A stretch of 64,000 nucleotides of DNA from Companilactobacillus baiquanensis (GCF_003946605.1 NZ_RHOQ01000002.1:124001-188000); one strand, 5' to 3'; shown: positions 26,487 to 36,265, numbered from the stretch's first letter. Notes: a model not told the origin generated them from the letters alone. Numbers and translations: made by a program.

Positions 26487-27016
26487 AATGCTACTCCTTT
26501 CATAGGATATGAATAACTTACAGTAAGAAGACCATAAGCATCACCGCCTTTAAAGTCGTAGCCACCGTCGTTAACTTGCTATCGCTAATAATTATCTATT
26601 AAAAAAATTGAAAATGAATAGCAATATAGATAATTCTTAAGGTAATTTATAAAATCCGATGAATCTGAGGCCATAAAAGGGATACAAAAGGTTGTATCTC
26701 TTTTTTGATAAGGTGTAACCTCAAATTAGCATTTTAAAACGAACATGGTCAGTTATGTCAGGCCCTAAAGTAAAATAGTTAATCATTTGAATTGTCGGAG
26801 AATATCGAATTGTTAACATTTAAAGCATTACAATATTAGATATAAAAAAGCCATCACAGAAAATGTGATGACTAACGCCCGTCCAGTAAATTTATTTTGT
26901 TGTAACTGACTACCAAAAACTTAAATTACATAGATATTTAAGTTGTTCGATAAAAATAAAAAACCAGTTATACCAATGCTTTAAGCAATCGGTGTAACTG
27001 GTTAAATGTTATATTA
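26487..27016. other. Intergenic region: toxin 5' leader and three terminators
   Basis: Bases about 26487-26600 form the untranslated 5' region of the toxin mRNA. Further on I see a + strand terminator (26679-26706, GGGATAC/GTATCTC then T7), a - strand terminator (26843-26870, CATCACA/TGTGATG then T6) and the tRNA terminator (26953-27003). I see no protein gene; the two orphan terminators suggest lost genes or small RNAs. Confidence 0.5.
26953..27003 (-). terminator. Terminator of the tRNA-Lys gene
   Basis: On the minus strand AACCAGTTACACCGATTGCTT pairs with AAGCATTGGTATAACTGGTT, followed by TTTTTATTT. Confidence 0.85.
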
Positions 27017-27089
27017 TGGGTGGCCAGGGGATCGAACCCTGGACCCACGGATTAAGAGTCCGTTGCTCTGCCAGCTGAGCTAGCCACCC
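27017..27089 (-). tRNA. tRNA-Lys (anticodon CTT)
   Basis: This is a 73-base cloverleaf on the minus strand. Acceptor GGGTGGC pairs with GCCACCC, the D-arm is AGCTCAGCTGGCAGAGC, the anticodon loop CTCTTAA has CTT in the centre, and the T-arm is CAGGGTTCGATCCCCTG. The 3' CCA is not encoded. Confidence 0.95.
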
Positions 27090-27195
27090 ATGTGATCTAT
27101 CAATCAACGAGTTATATCATACCATAAGAAACAAATTGTGGGCAAGGGTTTTTTAAATAAAATTTTTTATTTTTAAGGTTAAATTATGCTGATTT

Positions 27196-27223
27196 TGTTT
27201 TAATATGACATAACTAGTATAAT
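27196..27223 (+). promoter_or_regulatory. Candidate walR promoter
   Basis: TTGTTT (27196-27201), a 16-base spacer and TATAAT (27218-27223). This would leave a leader of only about 15 bases before the walR start. Confidence 0.4.
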
Positions 27224-27246
27224 GGTCAAGTCAAGGAGAGATGAAT

Positions 27247-27951
27247 ATGGCTAAGAAAATTCTAGTAGTAGATGATGAAAAACCTATTTCAGACATTGTT
27301 AAATATAATCTTGAGAACGAAGGCTATGAAGTAATAACTGCTTTTGATGGTCAAGAGGCATTGGATAAAGTAGAAGAAGAAAATCCTGATTTAATTCTAC
27401 TAGATTTAATGTTGCCTGTAATTGACGGTCTCGAAGTAGCTAGAACTGTTCGTAAAACTAAAGATACTCCGATTATTATGTTAACCGCCAAAGATGCAGA
27501 AATTGATAAAGTTATCGGTTTGGAAATAGGTGCAGACGATTATGTTACAAAACCATTCTCCAATAGAGAATTGGTTGCCCGTGTTAAAGCACGTTTAAGA
27601 ACGCAGCAACATGCTCAAAGTGAAGATAATAAAGTAAGTGAAATCAAAATTGGTGACCTAACTATTCTCCCTGATGCTTATACTGTAACTAAAAATGGTA
27701 AAGAGATTGAGTTAACTCATCGTGAGTTTGAATTACTTTATTATTTGGCACAACATATTGGTCAAGTAATGAAACGTGAACACTTGCTTCAGACAGTTTG
27801 GGGATACGATTATTTTGGTGATGTCAGAACGGTTGATGTTACTGTTCGTAGACTCCGTGAAAAAATTGAAAATAATCCTAGTCAACCAGAATGGCTAATG
27901 ACCAGACGTGGTGTGGGATATTACTTGAGAGATCCTGATTCTGAAGTTTAA
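27247..27951 (+). CDS. walR: Two-component response regulator WalR (YycF)
   Basis: This is the essential OmpR-type regulator of cell-wall homeostasis, 234 residues. Start ATG 27247 is chosen because AAGGAGAG (27232-27239) is too close to the upstream ATG 27241. The receiver domain (1-115) has the phospho-acceptor D53 in LILLDLMLP and the Lys in VTKPFSN; the winged helix follows, with [14 protein letters not shown]. It is followed by walK after a 91-base gap with a terminator. Confidence 0.95.
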   Translation: MAKKILVVDDEKPISDIVKYNLENEGYEVITAFDGQEALDKVEEENPDLILLDLMLPVIDGLEVARTVRKTKDTPIIMLTAKDAEIDKVIGLEIGADDYVTKPFSNRELVARVKARLRTQQHAQSEDNKVSEIKIGDLTILPDAYTVTKNGKEIELTHREFELLYYLAQHIGQVMKREHLLQTVWGYDYFGDVRTVDVTVRRLREKIENNPSQPEWLMTRRGVGYYLRDPDSEV

Positions 27952-27956
27952 AATTA

Positions 27957-27988
27957 AACTGACTTGTAACATTGAGTCAGTTTTTTTG
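27957..27988 (+). terminator. Intrinsic terminator between walR and walK
   Basis: AAACTGACT pairs with AGTCAGTTT, followed by TTTTTTTG, inside an operon that is usually tightly spaced. It may lower walK and downstream expression relative to walR, or an internal promoter drives walK. Confidence 0.75.
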
Positions 27989-28042
27989 TTGTCTTCATAG
28001 CTGTATAATGTAACTAAGACTGTAATTTATGGGTGAGAAATT

Positions 28043-29938
28043 TTGAAAAATAGATTTGCTTTTTTACATTCCATTAATTTCAAAATAGGACTGTCATTTA
28101 TTCTAATTTTGATCGTTACTATTGAAATCATTGGAGCATATTTTGTTAGGCAATTAGAGGAACAAAACGTTCAACAGTTTGAGGATTCTGTGGTCATTCC
28201 TGCCTATCGTTTGAATCAGGTTTCTGAAAGCTTGAATGATAATGATTCAAAAACTAAAGAAAATATCAGTAATGTTATACAAGATTATACAAGAAATAAT
28301 AACGATATTACTGATGTACAAATAGTCGATCGTAACGGCATAATTGTCGGAACAAAAGACGTAGATAAAGATTCTATCGGAACAAAAACTCTGAAGGATC
28401 AAGTTAAAAAGAGTATCAGCAATGATAAGAAGATAACTCAAATCTACTATGATAAGGCAACTGGTAGTTCTTATGAATCGATTTCACCAGTTTCATCACC
28501 TGATAACAGTACGGTTGTGGGGGCTATTTATGTTAGAGCCAGTATGGAATCTGTTTATTCAGGTATAAATAACATTATAGTTATTTTTCTAACAGCTTCA
28601 TTAGTAGCTGGATTACTTGGTGCTGTGATCGCAATTTTTATTGCTCGTGCGATTACTAGACCAATCGATGAAATGAAACAACAGGCTGTAAGGATGGCCG
28701 AAGGAGACTATTCTGGTCAGGTTCGTGTTTATTCTCCTGATGAATTGGGACAATTGGCAATGGCAGTTAATGATCTGTCAGTTAAAGTTGAAGAGGCAAC
28801 TGAAAACTCTGAATCTGAACGAAGGCGTTTGGATAGCGTTTTGACCCAAATGTCAGATGGGGTTATTGCCACTAATCGTTTAGGAAATATAACGGTTATC
28901 AATGAAATGGCTCAGGAGTTTTTGAATAAAGAAGAAGGAGAAGCGGACGGAAAATCTCTTGTAGAAGTATTAGGAGTTGAAGACCGTATTAACTTTGATC
29001 AATTATTGGAAAATCCAGAACCAATGATCATTGAAACTAGTGATCTGCCTGATAGTGACGACGACGATGACGACGATAACTCTTTGATTTTAAATGCTGA
29101 TTTCTCATTAATTCAAAGAAATAGTGGTTTCATCAGTGGTATGGTTTGTGTTTTACATGATGTTACTGAACAGCAAAAGATTGATAGTGAGCGTCGCCAG
29201 TTCGTTTCAAATGTTTCGCACGAATTGAGAACGCCATTAACAAGTATTAGTAGTTATATTGATGCATTAAATAATGGTGCATGGGAAAATAAAGATCTAG
29301 CTCCGCAGTTTTTAAAAGTTACTGCTGAAGAAACCGATCGTATGATACGTATGATTCAAGATCTGTTAAATCTTTCGCGTATGGATCAAGGACGCTCTAA
29401 GTTAGACAAAGAATTAGTAAACTTTAATGAATTCTTTTCTTACATCTTAGATCGTTTTGATATGATGCTTAAAAAAGAAAAGGCCGATGCCAAAGAAGAC
29501 GATAAGAAGATCGTAAAAAATTATCGGATCAAGCGTATTTTTACCAACAAGGATTTGTGGGTAGAATTAGATACTGATAAAATGACACAGGTAATGGATA
29601 ATATCATCAATAACGCTATCAAGTATTCACCTGATGGTGGCGTTATAACGTGTCGCTTATTGGAAACTAATAAACACATTATTATTAGTATTTCTGATCA
29701 AGGTCTTGGTATCCCAAGAAAGGATATTAAGAAAGTCTTTGATAGATTTTATCGTGTTGATAAGGCTCGATCACGTAAACAAGGCGGTACTGGTTTAGGA
29801 CTATCCATTTCTAAAGAGATCGTTGAGCAACATAAAGGTAGAATTTGGGTAAACAGTGCCGAAGGCAAAGGCTCAACATTCTATATTTCTCTACCTTTTG
29901 ACCCTAATGAGACTGGAGGAGAATGGGATGAAATTTAG
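28043..29938 (+). CDS. walK: Sensor histidine kinase WalK (YycG)
   Basis: This is a 631-residue membrane kinase partner of WalR, TTG start behind GGGTGAGA. The order is TM1 (about 13-35), extracellular PAS-like loop, TM2 (about 178-202), HAMP, cytoplasmic PAS, HisKA with H393 in SHELRTP, and HATPase with NNAIKYSPDGG, DQGLGI and GGTGLGLSI. Unusual: an acidic run of seven Asp at about 339-345 inserted in the PAS region (DSDDDDDDDN). Its stop overlaps the walH start. Confidence 0.95.
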   Translation: MKNRFAFLHSINFKIGLSFILILIVTIEIIGAYFVRQLEEQNVQQFEDSVVIPAYRLNQVSESLNDNDSKTKENISNVIQDYTRNNNDITDVQIVDRNGIIVGTKDVDKDSIGTKTLKDQVKKSISNDKKITQIYYDKATGSSYESISPVSSPDNSTVVGAIYVRASMESVYSGINNIIVIFLTASLVAGLLGAVIAIFIARAITRPIDEMKQQAVRMAEGDYSGQVRVYSPDELGQLAMAVNDLSVKVEEATENSESERRRLDSVLTQMSDGVIATNRLGNITVINEMAQEFLNKEEGEADGKSLVEVLGVEDRINFDQLLENPEPMIIETSDLPDSDDDDDDDNSLILNADFSLIQRNSGFISGMVCVLHDVTEQQKIDSERRQFVSNVSHELRTPLTSISSYIDALNNGAWENKDLAPQFLKVTAEETDRMIRMIQDLLNLSRMDQGRSKLDKELVNFNEFFSYILDRFDMMLKKEKADAKEDDKKIVKNYRIKRIFTNKDLWVELDTDKMTQVMDNIINNAIKYSPDGGVITCRLLETNKHIIISISDQGLGIPRKDIKKVFDRFYRVDKARSRKQGGTGLGLSISKEIVEQHKGRIWVNSAEGKGSTFYISLPFDPNETGGEWDEI

Positions 29939-31241
29939 TCGATTAGTTGTACAAGTTCTATTAGTATTTGCTGTTATAACCAGTGTTATTTTGTCCTATT
30001 TTATCTGGACGAATACAGCTCGATACCAAAGAGGACGCAATGTAGATGTTACGACTTCGGAATCTGATAAAAATAAAATACCGATCAACCAAGTTATCAG
30101 TCCTACTCAAATAATTTGGCAAGATGGTAATGATCAACGTTTGATTTATAACAATGAAGAAAATATTTCTTTTAGTGTTCAAAATGTAATGAATGATTGG
30201 AAATTTGATCGTGTAACACGTGTCTTTAAAAAAGACGGTGCTAGATATCAAAAGACGATTCAAAAGCATAATGACATTCAATTAGTCTATCCAACTGCTA
30301 TAACGGTCAGGATGCTGGGCTATTTGTTAGATAGCACAGTATTAAAGCATTCTTCTGACTATTCATTCAACAGAATTATTATTAATTTAAATGATAAGAA
30401 AGATAAAAATATATATTTAGCAAACGATAGTAACTATGCGGTTTACAAAGTTGGGGTTAGAGATGCTTCAGCAGAACCAATTTTGAAATTGGCTAAAAAA
30501 GCTAATATAGATTTGAAAGTACGTTTAAACTTGATGAAGCATGGAGTATTCACTTTCTATACCGAACCTATAAAGATGCGAACTTATTCCTATGTTATTG
30601 ATGAAAAACAAGATAGTGAATATACTACTTCGCTTTTTGATGCTAACAGCGATGATTTGGTCACTTCACAAGATGGAGAAACTTATACCTATAATTATAG
30701 TGAAACGAAGCGCTTGATATCAGACCATGATAGAGGTGAGCTGACGTTCTACGATTATACTGACACATCAGTGCCAAAGAATAAGTTGGCCTTTTTCCAG
30801 CGAGGCTACAATAAGGCGGTCAATTTACAAAGTTCAGTCTCTAATTTACGTTTGTATGATGCCGATTGGAATGATAAGGATCTTGTTTTCCGTGAATATG
30901 TTGAAGGATTCCCAATCTTTAAAAAGAGTCAGTTTGGATCCATTAAGATCAGCTTTGGTAGAAATGGAACGACTGAGCACTTTTTAAATAAAGTTCTAGA
31001 AGTCCCAGTACCATCATCTAATTCAGAAACAACTTTGAAATCAACAACGTCCATTTTAAAGGGCTTAGATAAAGCTGGTTATTCAGTTAATGATATTCAA
31101 GATATTCAAGCTGGATATCAGTGGGAAAGTGAATCAGAAAATCAAGATGTAGTTGATTTGACACCAACCTACTATATTAAAATCGATAATCATTGGCGTC
31201 CATATCAGGAATGGACTAATGAATCTGCAGAGGAGGGATAG
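29928..31241 (+). CDS. walH: WalK regulatory protein WalH (YycH)
   Basis: This is a membrane-tethered extracytoplasmic protein that modulates WalK. It is 437 residues from ATG 29928, which follows GGAGGAG and overlaps the walK end by 11 bases. One N-terminal membrane segment (about 8-27) precedes a long extracellular domain containing the typical RGYNKAVNLQSS region. Position between walK and walI supports the name. Confidence 0.9.
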   Translation: MKFSRLVVQVLLVFAVITSVILSYFIWTNTARYQRGRNVDVTTSESDKNKIPINQVISPTQIIWQDGNDQRLIYNNEENISFSVQNVMNDWKFDRVTRVFKKDGARYQKTIQKHNDIQLVYPTAITVRMLGYLLDSTVLKHSSDYSFNRIIINLNDKKDKNIYLANDSNYAVYKVGVRDASAEPILKLAKKANIDLKVRLNLMKHGVFTFYTEPIKMRTYSYVIDEKQDSEYTTSLFDANSDDLVTSQDGETYTYNYSETKRLISDHDRGELTFYDYTDTSVPKNKLAFFQRGYNKAVNLQSSVSNLRLYDADWNDKDLVFREYVEGFPIFKKSQFGSIKISFGRNGTTEHFLNKVLEVPVPSSNSETTLKSTTSILKGLDKAGYSVNDIQDIQAGYQWESESENQDVVDLTPTYYIKIDNHWRPYQEWTNESAEEG

Positions 31242-31243
31242 TA

Positions 31244-32056
31244 ATGGATTTTCGAAGAATTGAAATTATCTTCTTGATAGTTTTTGTATCATTAGATTTA
31301 TTCTTGGTACTATCTTTCCGTAATAGTCAGCAAATTGTGACTAGCAGTAGTACGAACACATCAACGATTTCAGAAATGCGCAAACGTGATATAAGTTTTG
31401 GCAAATTGGATACAAAGAATGGCTCAGCTTATTATTTAGGTTCAAAGCCAAATAATGCTTTGGTTAATAATGTTGGAAAATTACGTGATCAAGAATTCCA
31501 ATATGACGAAAGTTCTCATAAGTTGACTAGTTCTTTGAATACTCCTATTACTGTTACTAAGTCTAATACCGTTAAGAAGTTGCATAGCTTTATGAAACGG
31601 GAATCAAATGTCCTTTATGGAACAGAATATAAATATGTTCCACAATTATCCACCAGCTCACAAGTAGTTTTCGCTCAAACTGATGAGTCGCTTGGTGAGA
31701 TATATGACAAGACAGCACAACTGACTTTTACAGTTAATGATGATAAGGTAACAGGATATACTCAGACTTACGTAAATGACGTTATGATCCTGCACGAAAA
31801 AGAAGCTACTAAGAGTGAAAAAGATGTAATTATAAATTTGTACACTAACTCTGAAATTTCTAATAATTCTAAAATAACCTATGCTAATTTGGCATATACA
31901 AAACTTCTTGAAGCCAAGGGTAGTACGATCTATATCCCAGTTTGGTTCGTAACGGTTCAAAATCGAGACAGCAAAGTTAATTCTTTAAAGAAGGTTAATG
32001 CCTTTACAGGAAATGTAATAAAAAGTTCAACAACAGGAGACGATTATAGTGAGTGA
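31244..32056 (+). CDS. walI: WalK regulatory protein WalI (YycI)
   Basis: This is a 270-residue partner of WalH. An N-terminal membrane segment (MDFRRIEIIFLIVFVSLDLF) is followed by an extracytoplasmic domain. It starts 2 bases after walH stops, and its stop overlaps walJ. The family regulates WalK from the membrane. Confidence 0.9.
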   Translation: MDFRRIEIIFLIVFVSLDLFLVLSFRNSQQIVTSSSTNTSTISEMRKRDISFGKLDTKNGSAYYLGSKPNNALVNNVGKLRDQEFQYDESSHKLTSSLNTPITVTKSNTVKKLHSFMKRESNVLYGTEYKYVPQLSTSSQVVFAQTDESLGEIYDKTAQLTFTVNDDKVTGYTQTYVNDVMILHEKEATKSEKDVIINLYTNSEISNNSKITYANLAYTKLLEAKGSTIYIPVWFVTVQNRDSKVNSLKKVNAFTGNVIKSSTTGDDYSE

Positions 32057-32849
32057 TGATTTAAAAATAAGTGTTTTGGCCAGTAGCAGTTCAGGCAATG
32101 TTACTTATATCGAAACTCCTAAGCACCATGTTTTAGTAGATGCAGGGATGTCCGGAAAGAAAATCAAAGAATCATTGGCAAGTGTTGGTAAAGATATCAA
32201 TACGATCGATTCTTTATTTGTCACACACGAACACTCTGATCATATAAAAGGCGTCGGCGTTCTTGCTAGACGTTATGATTTAAATGTTTATGCAAATAAG
32301 AAAACTTGGGATGCTATGATGCCTAAAATTGGTAAAGTACCTGAGGAAAAAATCAATCTTTTTGAACACAATAAAGTAATGACCTTGGATGATCTGGATA
32401 TTGAAAGCTTTGCGGTATCTCATGATGCAGCTGATCCACAATTTTATAAGTTTTATCATAATGGTAAAGAATTTGTTATTTTGACCGATACGGGCTACGT
32501 TTCAGAACGTGTTCAAAAAACAATTGAAAATGCTGATGGATACTTATTGGAATGTAACCATGATGTAGAGATGTTGCGTAATGGGATGTATCCTTGGCCT
32601 TTGAAACAGCGTATTTTGAGTGAAAAAGGTCATCTATCAAATGATGACGGAGCGCACACTTTGATGGATGTTATTGGAAACAATACTAAACAGATTTATC
32701 TTGGACATTTAAGTCATGAAAATAATACAAAAAAGGCTGCCCATACAGCTGTGGCTGATATTTTGGAAGATCATGACTTTGGTGTTGAACACGACTTTTC
32801 AATTCATGATACAGATCCAGCAATTGCAGATCCTTTGATGACCTTGTAA
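32049..32849 (+). CDS. walJ: MBL-fold exonuclease-like protein WalJ (YycJ)
   Basis: This is a 266-residue metallo-beta-lactamase-fold protein. The metal motif THEHSDH is at about residues 58-64, further ligands are in SHDAADP and DTGYVSE, and HLSHEN is near the C-terminus. YycJ homologues act as DNA exonucleases in mismatch repair in some Firmicutes. GTG start overlaps the end of walI by 8 bases. Confidence 0.92.
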   Translation: MSDDLKISVLASSSSGNVTYIETPKHHVLVDAGMSGKKIKESLASVGKDINTIDSLFVTHEHSDHIKGVGVLARRYDLNVYANKKTWDAMMPKIGKVPEEKINLFEHNKVMTLDDLDIESFAVSHDAADPQFYKFYHNGKEFVILTDTGYVSERVQKTIENADGYLLECNHDVEMLRNGMYPWPLKQRILSEKGHLSNDDGAHTLMDVIGNNTKQIYLGHLSHENNTKKAAHTAVADILEDHDFGVEHDFSIHDTDPAIADPLMTL

Positions 32850-32863
32850 GAGTGAAAATACCT

Positions 32864-32903
32864 AAACATCGAATAATTGTGTACTTTCAATTATTCGATG
32901 TTT
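32864..32903 (+). terminator. Hairpin terminator after walJ (member of a repeated hairpin family)
   Basis: This is a perfect 16-bp stem, AAACATCGAATAATTG/CAATTATTCGATGTTT, with an 8-base loop and T-rich end. The core GAATAATTG...CAATT recurs at 42653-42763 and 59828-59914. Confidence 0.75.
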
Positions 32904-33034
32904 TAGCATTGTGGCGGTAATATTTTAAAGTTGATTATGTTTGGTTTTTTCTTAAAAATATCTAATCTAGTTCATAATTTGTTCAAAATTTAAGGTTATA
33001 TTAAGAGTAACGAGTATTGGAGAAGTGAATACGT

Positions 33035-34384
33035 ATGGATAATAAACATAAAACTGATTCCAGAGTTGAAGAGAAAAAGCGCAGTTCAAACGACCATTCA
33101 GTGCTAAAAATGGCGATTGTTGCCTTTGTTTCGGCCATGTTAGGTGTTGGAATTGCTTTTGCTGGATTCTCTTACTTCGGAAATAGAGTTGCTGATACGG
33201 CTTCTAGTGGATCTCCTGGAACTACCCAAGTTAGTGATTCTAAGGCAAATACTTCCAGCACGATGTCTGGTGCCTATAAAAAGGTAAGTAATTCAGTAGT
33301 TTCGGTAGTTAATTTACAAAGACAAAGTAAATCAAGTGACGGAGATCTTTCATCTATCTTTGGAGATTTGTTTGGTGATAGTAATTCCGATTCCAATAGT
33401 AATTCGGATTCAACTGACGGTTCTACTGATAATTCTGGTGATTCAAGTACCGATAGTAATTCGGATAATTCAGGATCTAGTTCAAACTTGCAAGAATACA
33501 GTGAAGGATCCGGTGTGATCTACGCTAAACAAAATGGTAAAGGTTATATTGTAACTAATAACCATGTTGTTTCCGGTTCAGATTCATTGGAAGTTATTCT
33601 GGCAGATGGAACCAAATTATCTGCAAAATTAGTCGGAACTGATTCTACTACTGATTTAGCTGTTCTAGAAATAGCCGGTGATAAAGTTCCTGCTACATCA
33701 AACTTTGGTAATTCAGATAATATCTCACCAGGTGATCCCGTGATTGCTATTGGTTCTCCACTAGGAAGCCAATATGCTACGACTGTAACTCAAGGTATCA
33801 TTTCAGCTACAAATAGAACCATTGAAACTCAAGATCAAAATACTGGTCAGGCTAATGGTGAAGCAACAGTTATTCAAACAGATGCTGCTATTAATCCTGG
33901 TAACTCAGGTGGACCATTAGTAAATTCGGCTGGACAGATCATTGGTATTAATTCTATGAAGTTAGCATCAAGCACTGATGGTACTTCAGTTGAAGGTATT
34001 GGTTTTGCCATTCCAAGTAATGAAGTTGTTAAGATAATTAATCAACTAGTTAAAAATGGTAAAGTCGAACGTCCTTCACTAGGTATCAAAGTGGTGGACT
34101 TAGATCAAATAACAGATGATTCTCAATCTAATTTGAAATTGCCAAGTAAAGTAACTAAAGGTGCGGTTGTATACAGTACAACTTCTGGATCAGTTGCTAA
34201 AAAAGCAGGTATTTCTAAAAATGATGTGATCGTTAAACTTGGAGATAAAAAAATAAGTTCGGTTGCTGATCTTCACAGCGCATTGTATTCGCATTCAGTA
34301 GGCGAAACAGTCAGCGTTCAATATTACCATAACGGTAAGCTGGAAACATCAAAGGTTCATTTAACTAAAAAAACTTCTGACTAA
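33035..34384 (+). CDS. htrA: HtrA/DegP-type serine protease
   Basis: This is a membrane-anchored quality-control protease of 449 residues. A membrane segment lies at about 25-50, then a Ser/Asp/Asn-rich linker (about 100-150). The trypsin-like domain has the triad H177 (NNHV), D207 (TTDLAVLE) and S291 (NPGNSGGPL), and a PDZ domain runs from about 345 to the end. Position after walJ is the usual lactobacillus order. The low-complexity linker is long for the family. Confidence 0.93.
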   Translation: MDNKHKTDSRVEEKKRSSNDHSVLKMAIVAFVSAMLGVGIAFAGFSYFGNRVADTASSGSPGTTQVSDSKANTSSTMSGAYKKVSNSVVSVVNLQRQSKSSDGDLSSIFGDLFGDSNSDSNSNSDSTDGSTDNSGDSSTDSNSDNSGSSSNLQEYSEGSGVIYAKQNGKGYIVTNNHVVSGSDSLEVILADGTKLSAKLVGTDSTTDLAVLEIAGDKVPATSNFGNSDNISPGDPVIAIGSPLGSQYATTVTQGIISATNRTIETQDQNTGQANGEATVIQTDAAINPGNSGGPLVNSAGQIIGINSMKLASSTDGTSVEGIGFAIPSNEVVKIINQLVKNGKVERPSLGIKVVDLDQITDDSQSNLKLPSKVTKGAVVYSTTSGSVAKKAGISKNDVIVKLGDKKISSVADLHSALYSHSVGETVSVQYYHNGKLETSKVHLTKKTSD

Positions 34385-34388
34385 AATG

Positions 34389-34429
34389 AGGTGTGTGACT
34401 ATTATTAAAATAGTTTCACGCCTTTTTTT
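34389..34429 (+). terminator. Terminator of htrA
   Basis: AGGTGTGTGACTATT pairs with AATAGTTTCACGCCT (one mismatch, two wobbles), followed by TTTTTTT. Confidence 0.8.
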
Positions 34430-34500
34430 GAACATTAATTAATAATTTGCATATTTTTTTCGTCTTTTTGGAGAATGAATAAAAATATTCTTTCCACATA

Positions 34501-34694
34501 TGTGGATAACTTGTGTATAAGTGGGAAATTATTTATTTTAACGTTGTCGAAAAGTTATCCACAATAAACTATCAACTTGTTGATAAGTGTCAATAACTTG
34601 ACATTTTAAATTTAGAAAACGCTTTAATATCAAGTGTTATAGCTGTTCCACAAGATTATACAAACTTTTGATCAATTGTGGATAATGTGGGTAA
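34501..34694. promoter_or_regulatory. DnaA-box cluster between htrA and rlmH
   Basis: There are perfect 9-mers TGTGGATAA at 34501 and 34677 and TTATCCACA at 34555, and one-mismatch boxes at 34578 (TGTTGATAA) and 34686 (TGTGGGTAA). Further perfect boxes lie inside rlmH (35048) and the next gene (35390). The 380-base gap has no other gene. B. subtilis has an oriC-proximal DnaA-box cluster at the same gene (yydA = rlmH), to my recollection. Confidence 0.7.
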
Positions 34695-34765
34695 CTAAAT
34701 AATTCGATTTTTACAATTTGGCAAAAAAGCTATTTTTGCTTATTATATTTACGAGGGGAAAATAA

Positions 34766-35245
34766 ATGAACATTAAATTAGTAACAGTTGGTAAATTAAA
34801 AGAAAAATATTTAAAGGCAGGTATTGCCGAGTATTCTAAGCGTTTGGGAGCTTTTTGTAAGTTTCAAATTGTTGAATGTCCAGACGAAAAAGCCCCCGAA
34901 AACTTGAGTGATGCAGAAGATGCACACGTTAAAGAAGTCGAGGGCGAACGAATATTATCTAAAATCAAAGATAAAGAATATGTAATTTTGTTGGATCTAC
35001 GAGGTAAAGAACTAACATCAGAAGAACTCGCTAAAAAAGTTGATGACTTATCCACATATGGAACTAGTGATATTACTTTTGTCATAGGTGGATCACTTGG
35101 TGTAAGTCCTGAAGTGACAAAAAGAGCCGATTATAGTATTTGTTTTGGAAAATTTACTCTACCACACCAGTTGATGCGTTTGGTAATGACAGAACAGATT
35201 TATCGCTCATTTATGATTATTAATCATCGAACTTATCATAAGTAG
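34766..35245 (+). CDS. rlmH: 23S rRNA pseudouridine-1915 N3-methyltransferase RlmH
   Basis: This is a SPOUT-class methyltransferase of 159 residues, the usual full length. It opens with [20 protein letters not shown] and has [13 protein letters not shown] and the C-terminal [20 protein letters not shown] then HRTYHK, all diagnostic. It modifies helix 69 of 23S rRNA using SAM. It ends 6 bases from the convergent oxidoreductase. Confidence 0.96.
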   Translation: MNIKLVTVGKLKEKYLKAGIAEYSKRLGAFCKFQIVECPDEKAPENLSDAEDAHVKEVEGERILSKIKDKEYVILLDLRGKELTSEELAKKVDDLSTYGTSDITFVIGGSLGVSPEVTKRADYSICFGKFTLPHQLMRLVMTEQIYRSFMIINHRTYHK

Positions 35246-35251
35246 TGACGA

Positions 35252-36265
35252 TTAATCATTAATGGAAATAATGATTTTTCCTTTAGCATGACCACTTCGA
35301 GAATAAGTCAAGGCTTTATTTATATCTTTAAATTCAAAAGTGCGATCAATAATTGGTCGTACTTTTTTATTTTCAATCATTTTTGTAATTGTGGATAATT
35401 CAGATCCACTCGGTTTCATGAATAAGAAATTGTATTTAATATTGTTTTGCTTTTCTAACTTAGTGAGATCTCGTGTTAAGAATTTTAATAATAATTTTTT
35501 CCAATACGATAACCCATAATTGGTGGCAAAATCAGCATTTGGCAAACCGGAAACACTGACGATTTGACCACCAGGTTTAACGATCTTAAACGATTTTTTT
35601 AAAGTTTCACCACCAATAGTATCAAAAACAGCATCATAATCGTTTAAAACATCTTCAAAATTTTGTGAGTGGTAGTCGATAATTTCATCAACACCTAAAG
35701 ATTTTACTAATTCAAAATTTTTTGGACTGGTAGTTGTAGCAACATATGCACCAAGCTGTTTAGCAATTTGAATTGCAATTGTACCGACACCACCTGAACC
35801 TGCCTGAATTAAGACTTTTTGATTAGGTTTTAATTTTATCAAATCATGTAATGCTTGATAGCTGGTTAAAGCCACTAGCGGAATGGCGGCAGCCTCTTGG
35901 TAATTTAAATTTTTAGGCATTAATGCAATATCGTCTTTACTAACTGATAGATATTCAGCAAATGTGCCGATGCGTTGTTTTTGAGGGCGTCCGTACACGG
36001 AATCACCAACTTTATACGTTTTAACGTTTTTACCTATGGCTACAATTTCTCCTGCAAAATCATTTCCTAAAATTAAGGGCATTTGATAATTTAAAAGCAA
36101 TTTTAAATCACCAGCCATTATTTTAGTATCAATTGGATTGATACTAGTGGTCATTATCTTGACCAAAACATCATTGGATGCGGGAGTGGGTTTTTGAATG
36201 GATTGTATTTTAAGATTAGTTTGCTTGTAGTGATTTATTGTGGCAACTTTCATTTTTTTTGACAT
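35252..36265 (-). CDS. NADP-dependent zinc-free alcohol dehydrogenase / quinone oxidoreductase
   Basis: This is a 337-residue medium-chain dehydrogenase/reductase. The N-terminal GroES-like half contains LGNDFAGEIVAIG, and the Rossmann motif AGSGGVGTIAIQIAK lies mid-protein. The zinc-binding cysteines are absent, so quinone or enal reduction is more likely than alcohol oxidation. Divergent from an ArsR regulator and a DJ-1-like gene, suggesting stress control. Confidence 0.86.
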   Translation of the reverse strand: MSKKMKVATINHYKQTNLKIQSIQKPTPASNDVLVKIMTTSINPIDTKIMAGDLKLLLNYQMPLILGNDFAGEIVAIGKNVKTYKVGDSVYGRPQKQRIGTFAEYLSVSKDDIALMPKNLNYQEAAAIPLVALTSYQALHDLIKLKPNQKVLIQAGSGGVGTIAIQIAKQLGAYVATTTSPKNFELVKSLGVDEIIDYHSQNFEDVLNDYDAVFDTIGGETLKKSFKIVKPGGQIVSVSGLPNADFATNYGLSYWKKLLLKFLTRDLTKLEKQNNIKYNFLFMKPSGSELSTITKMIENKKVRPIIDRTFEFKDINKALTYSRSGHAKGKIIISIND

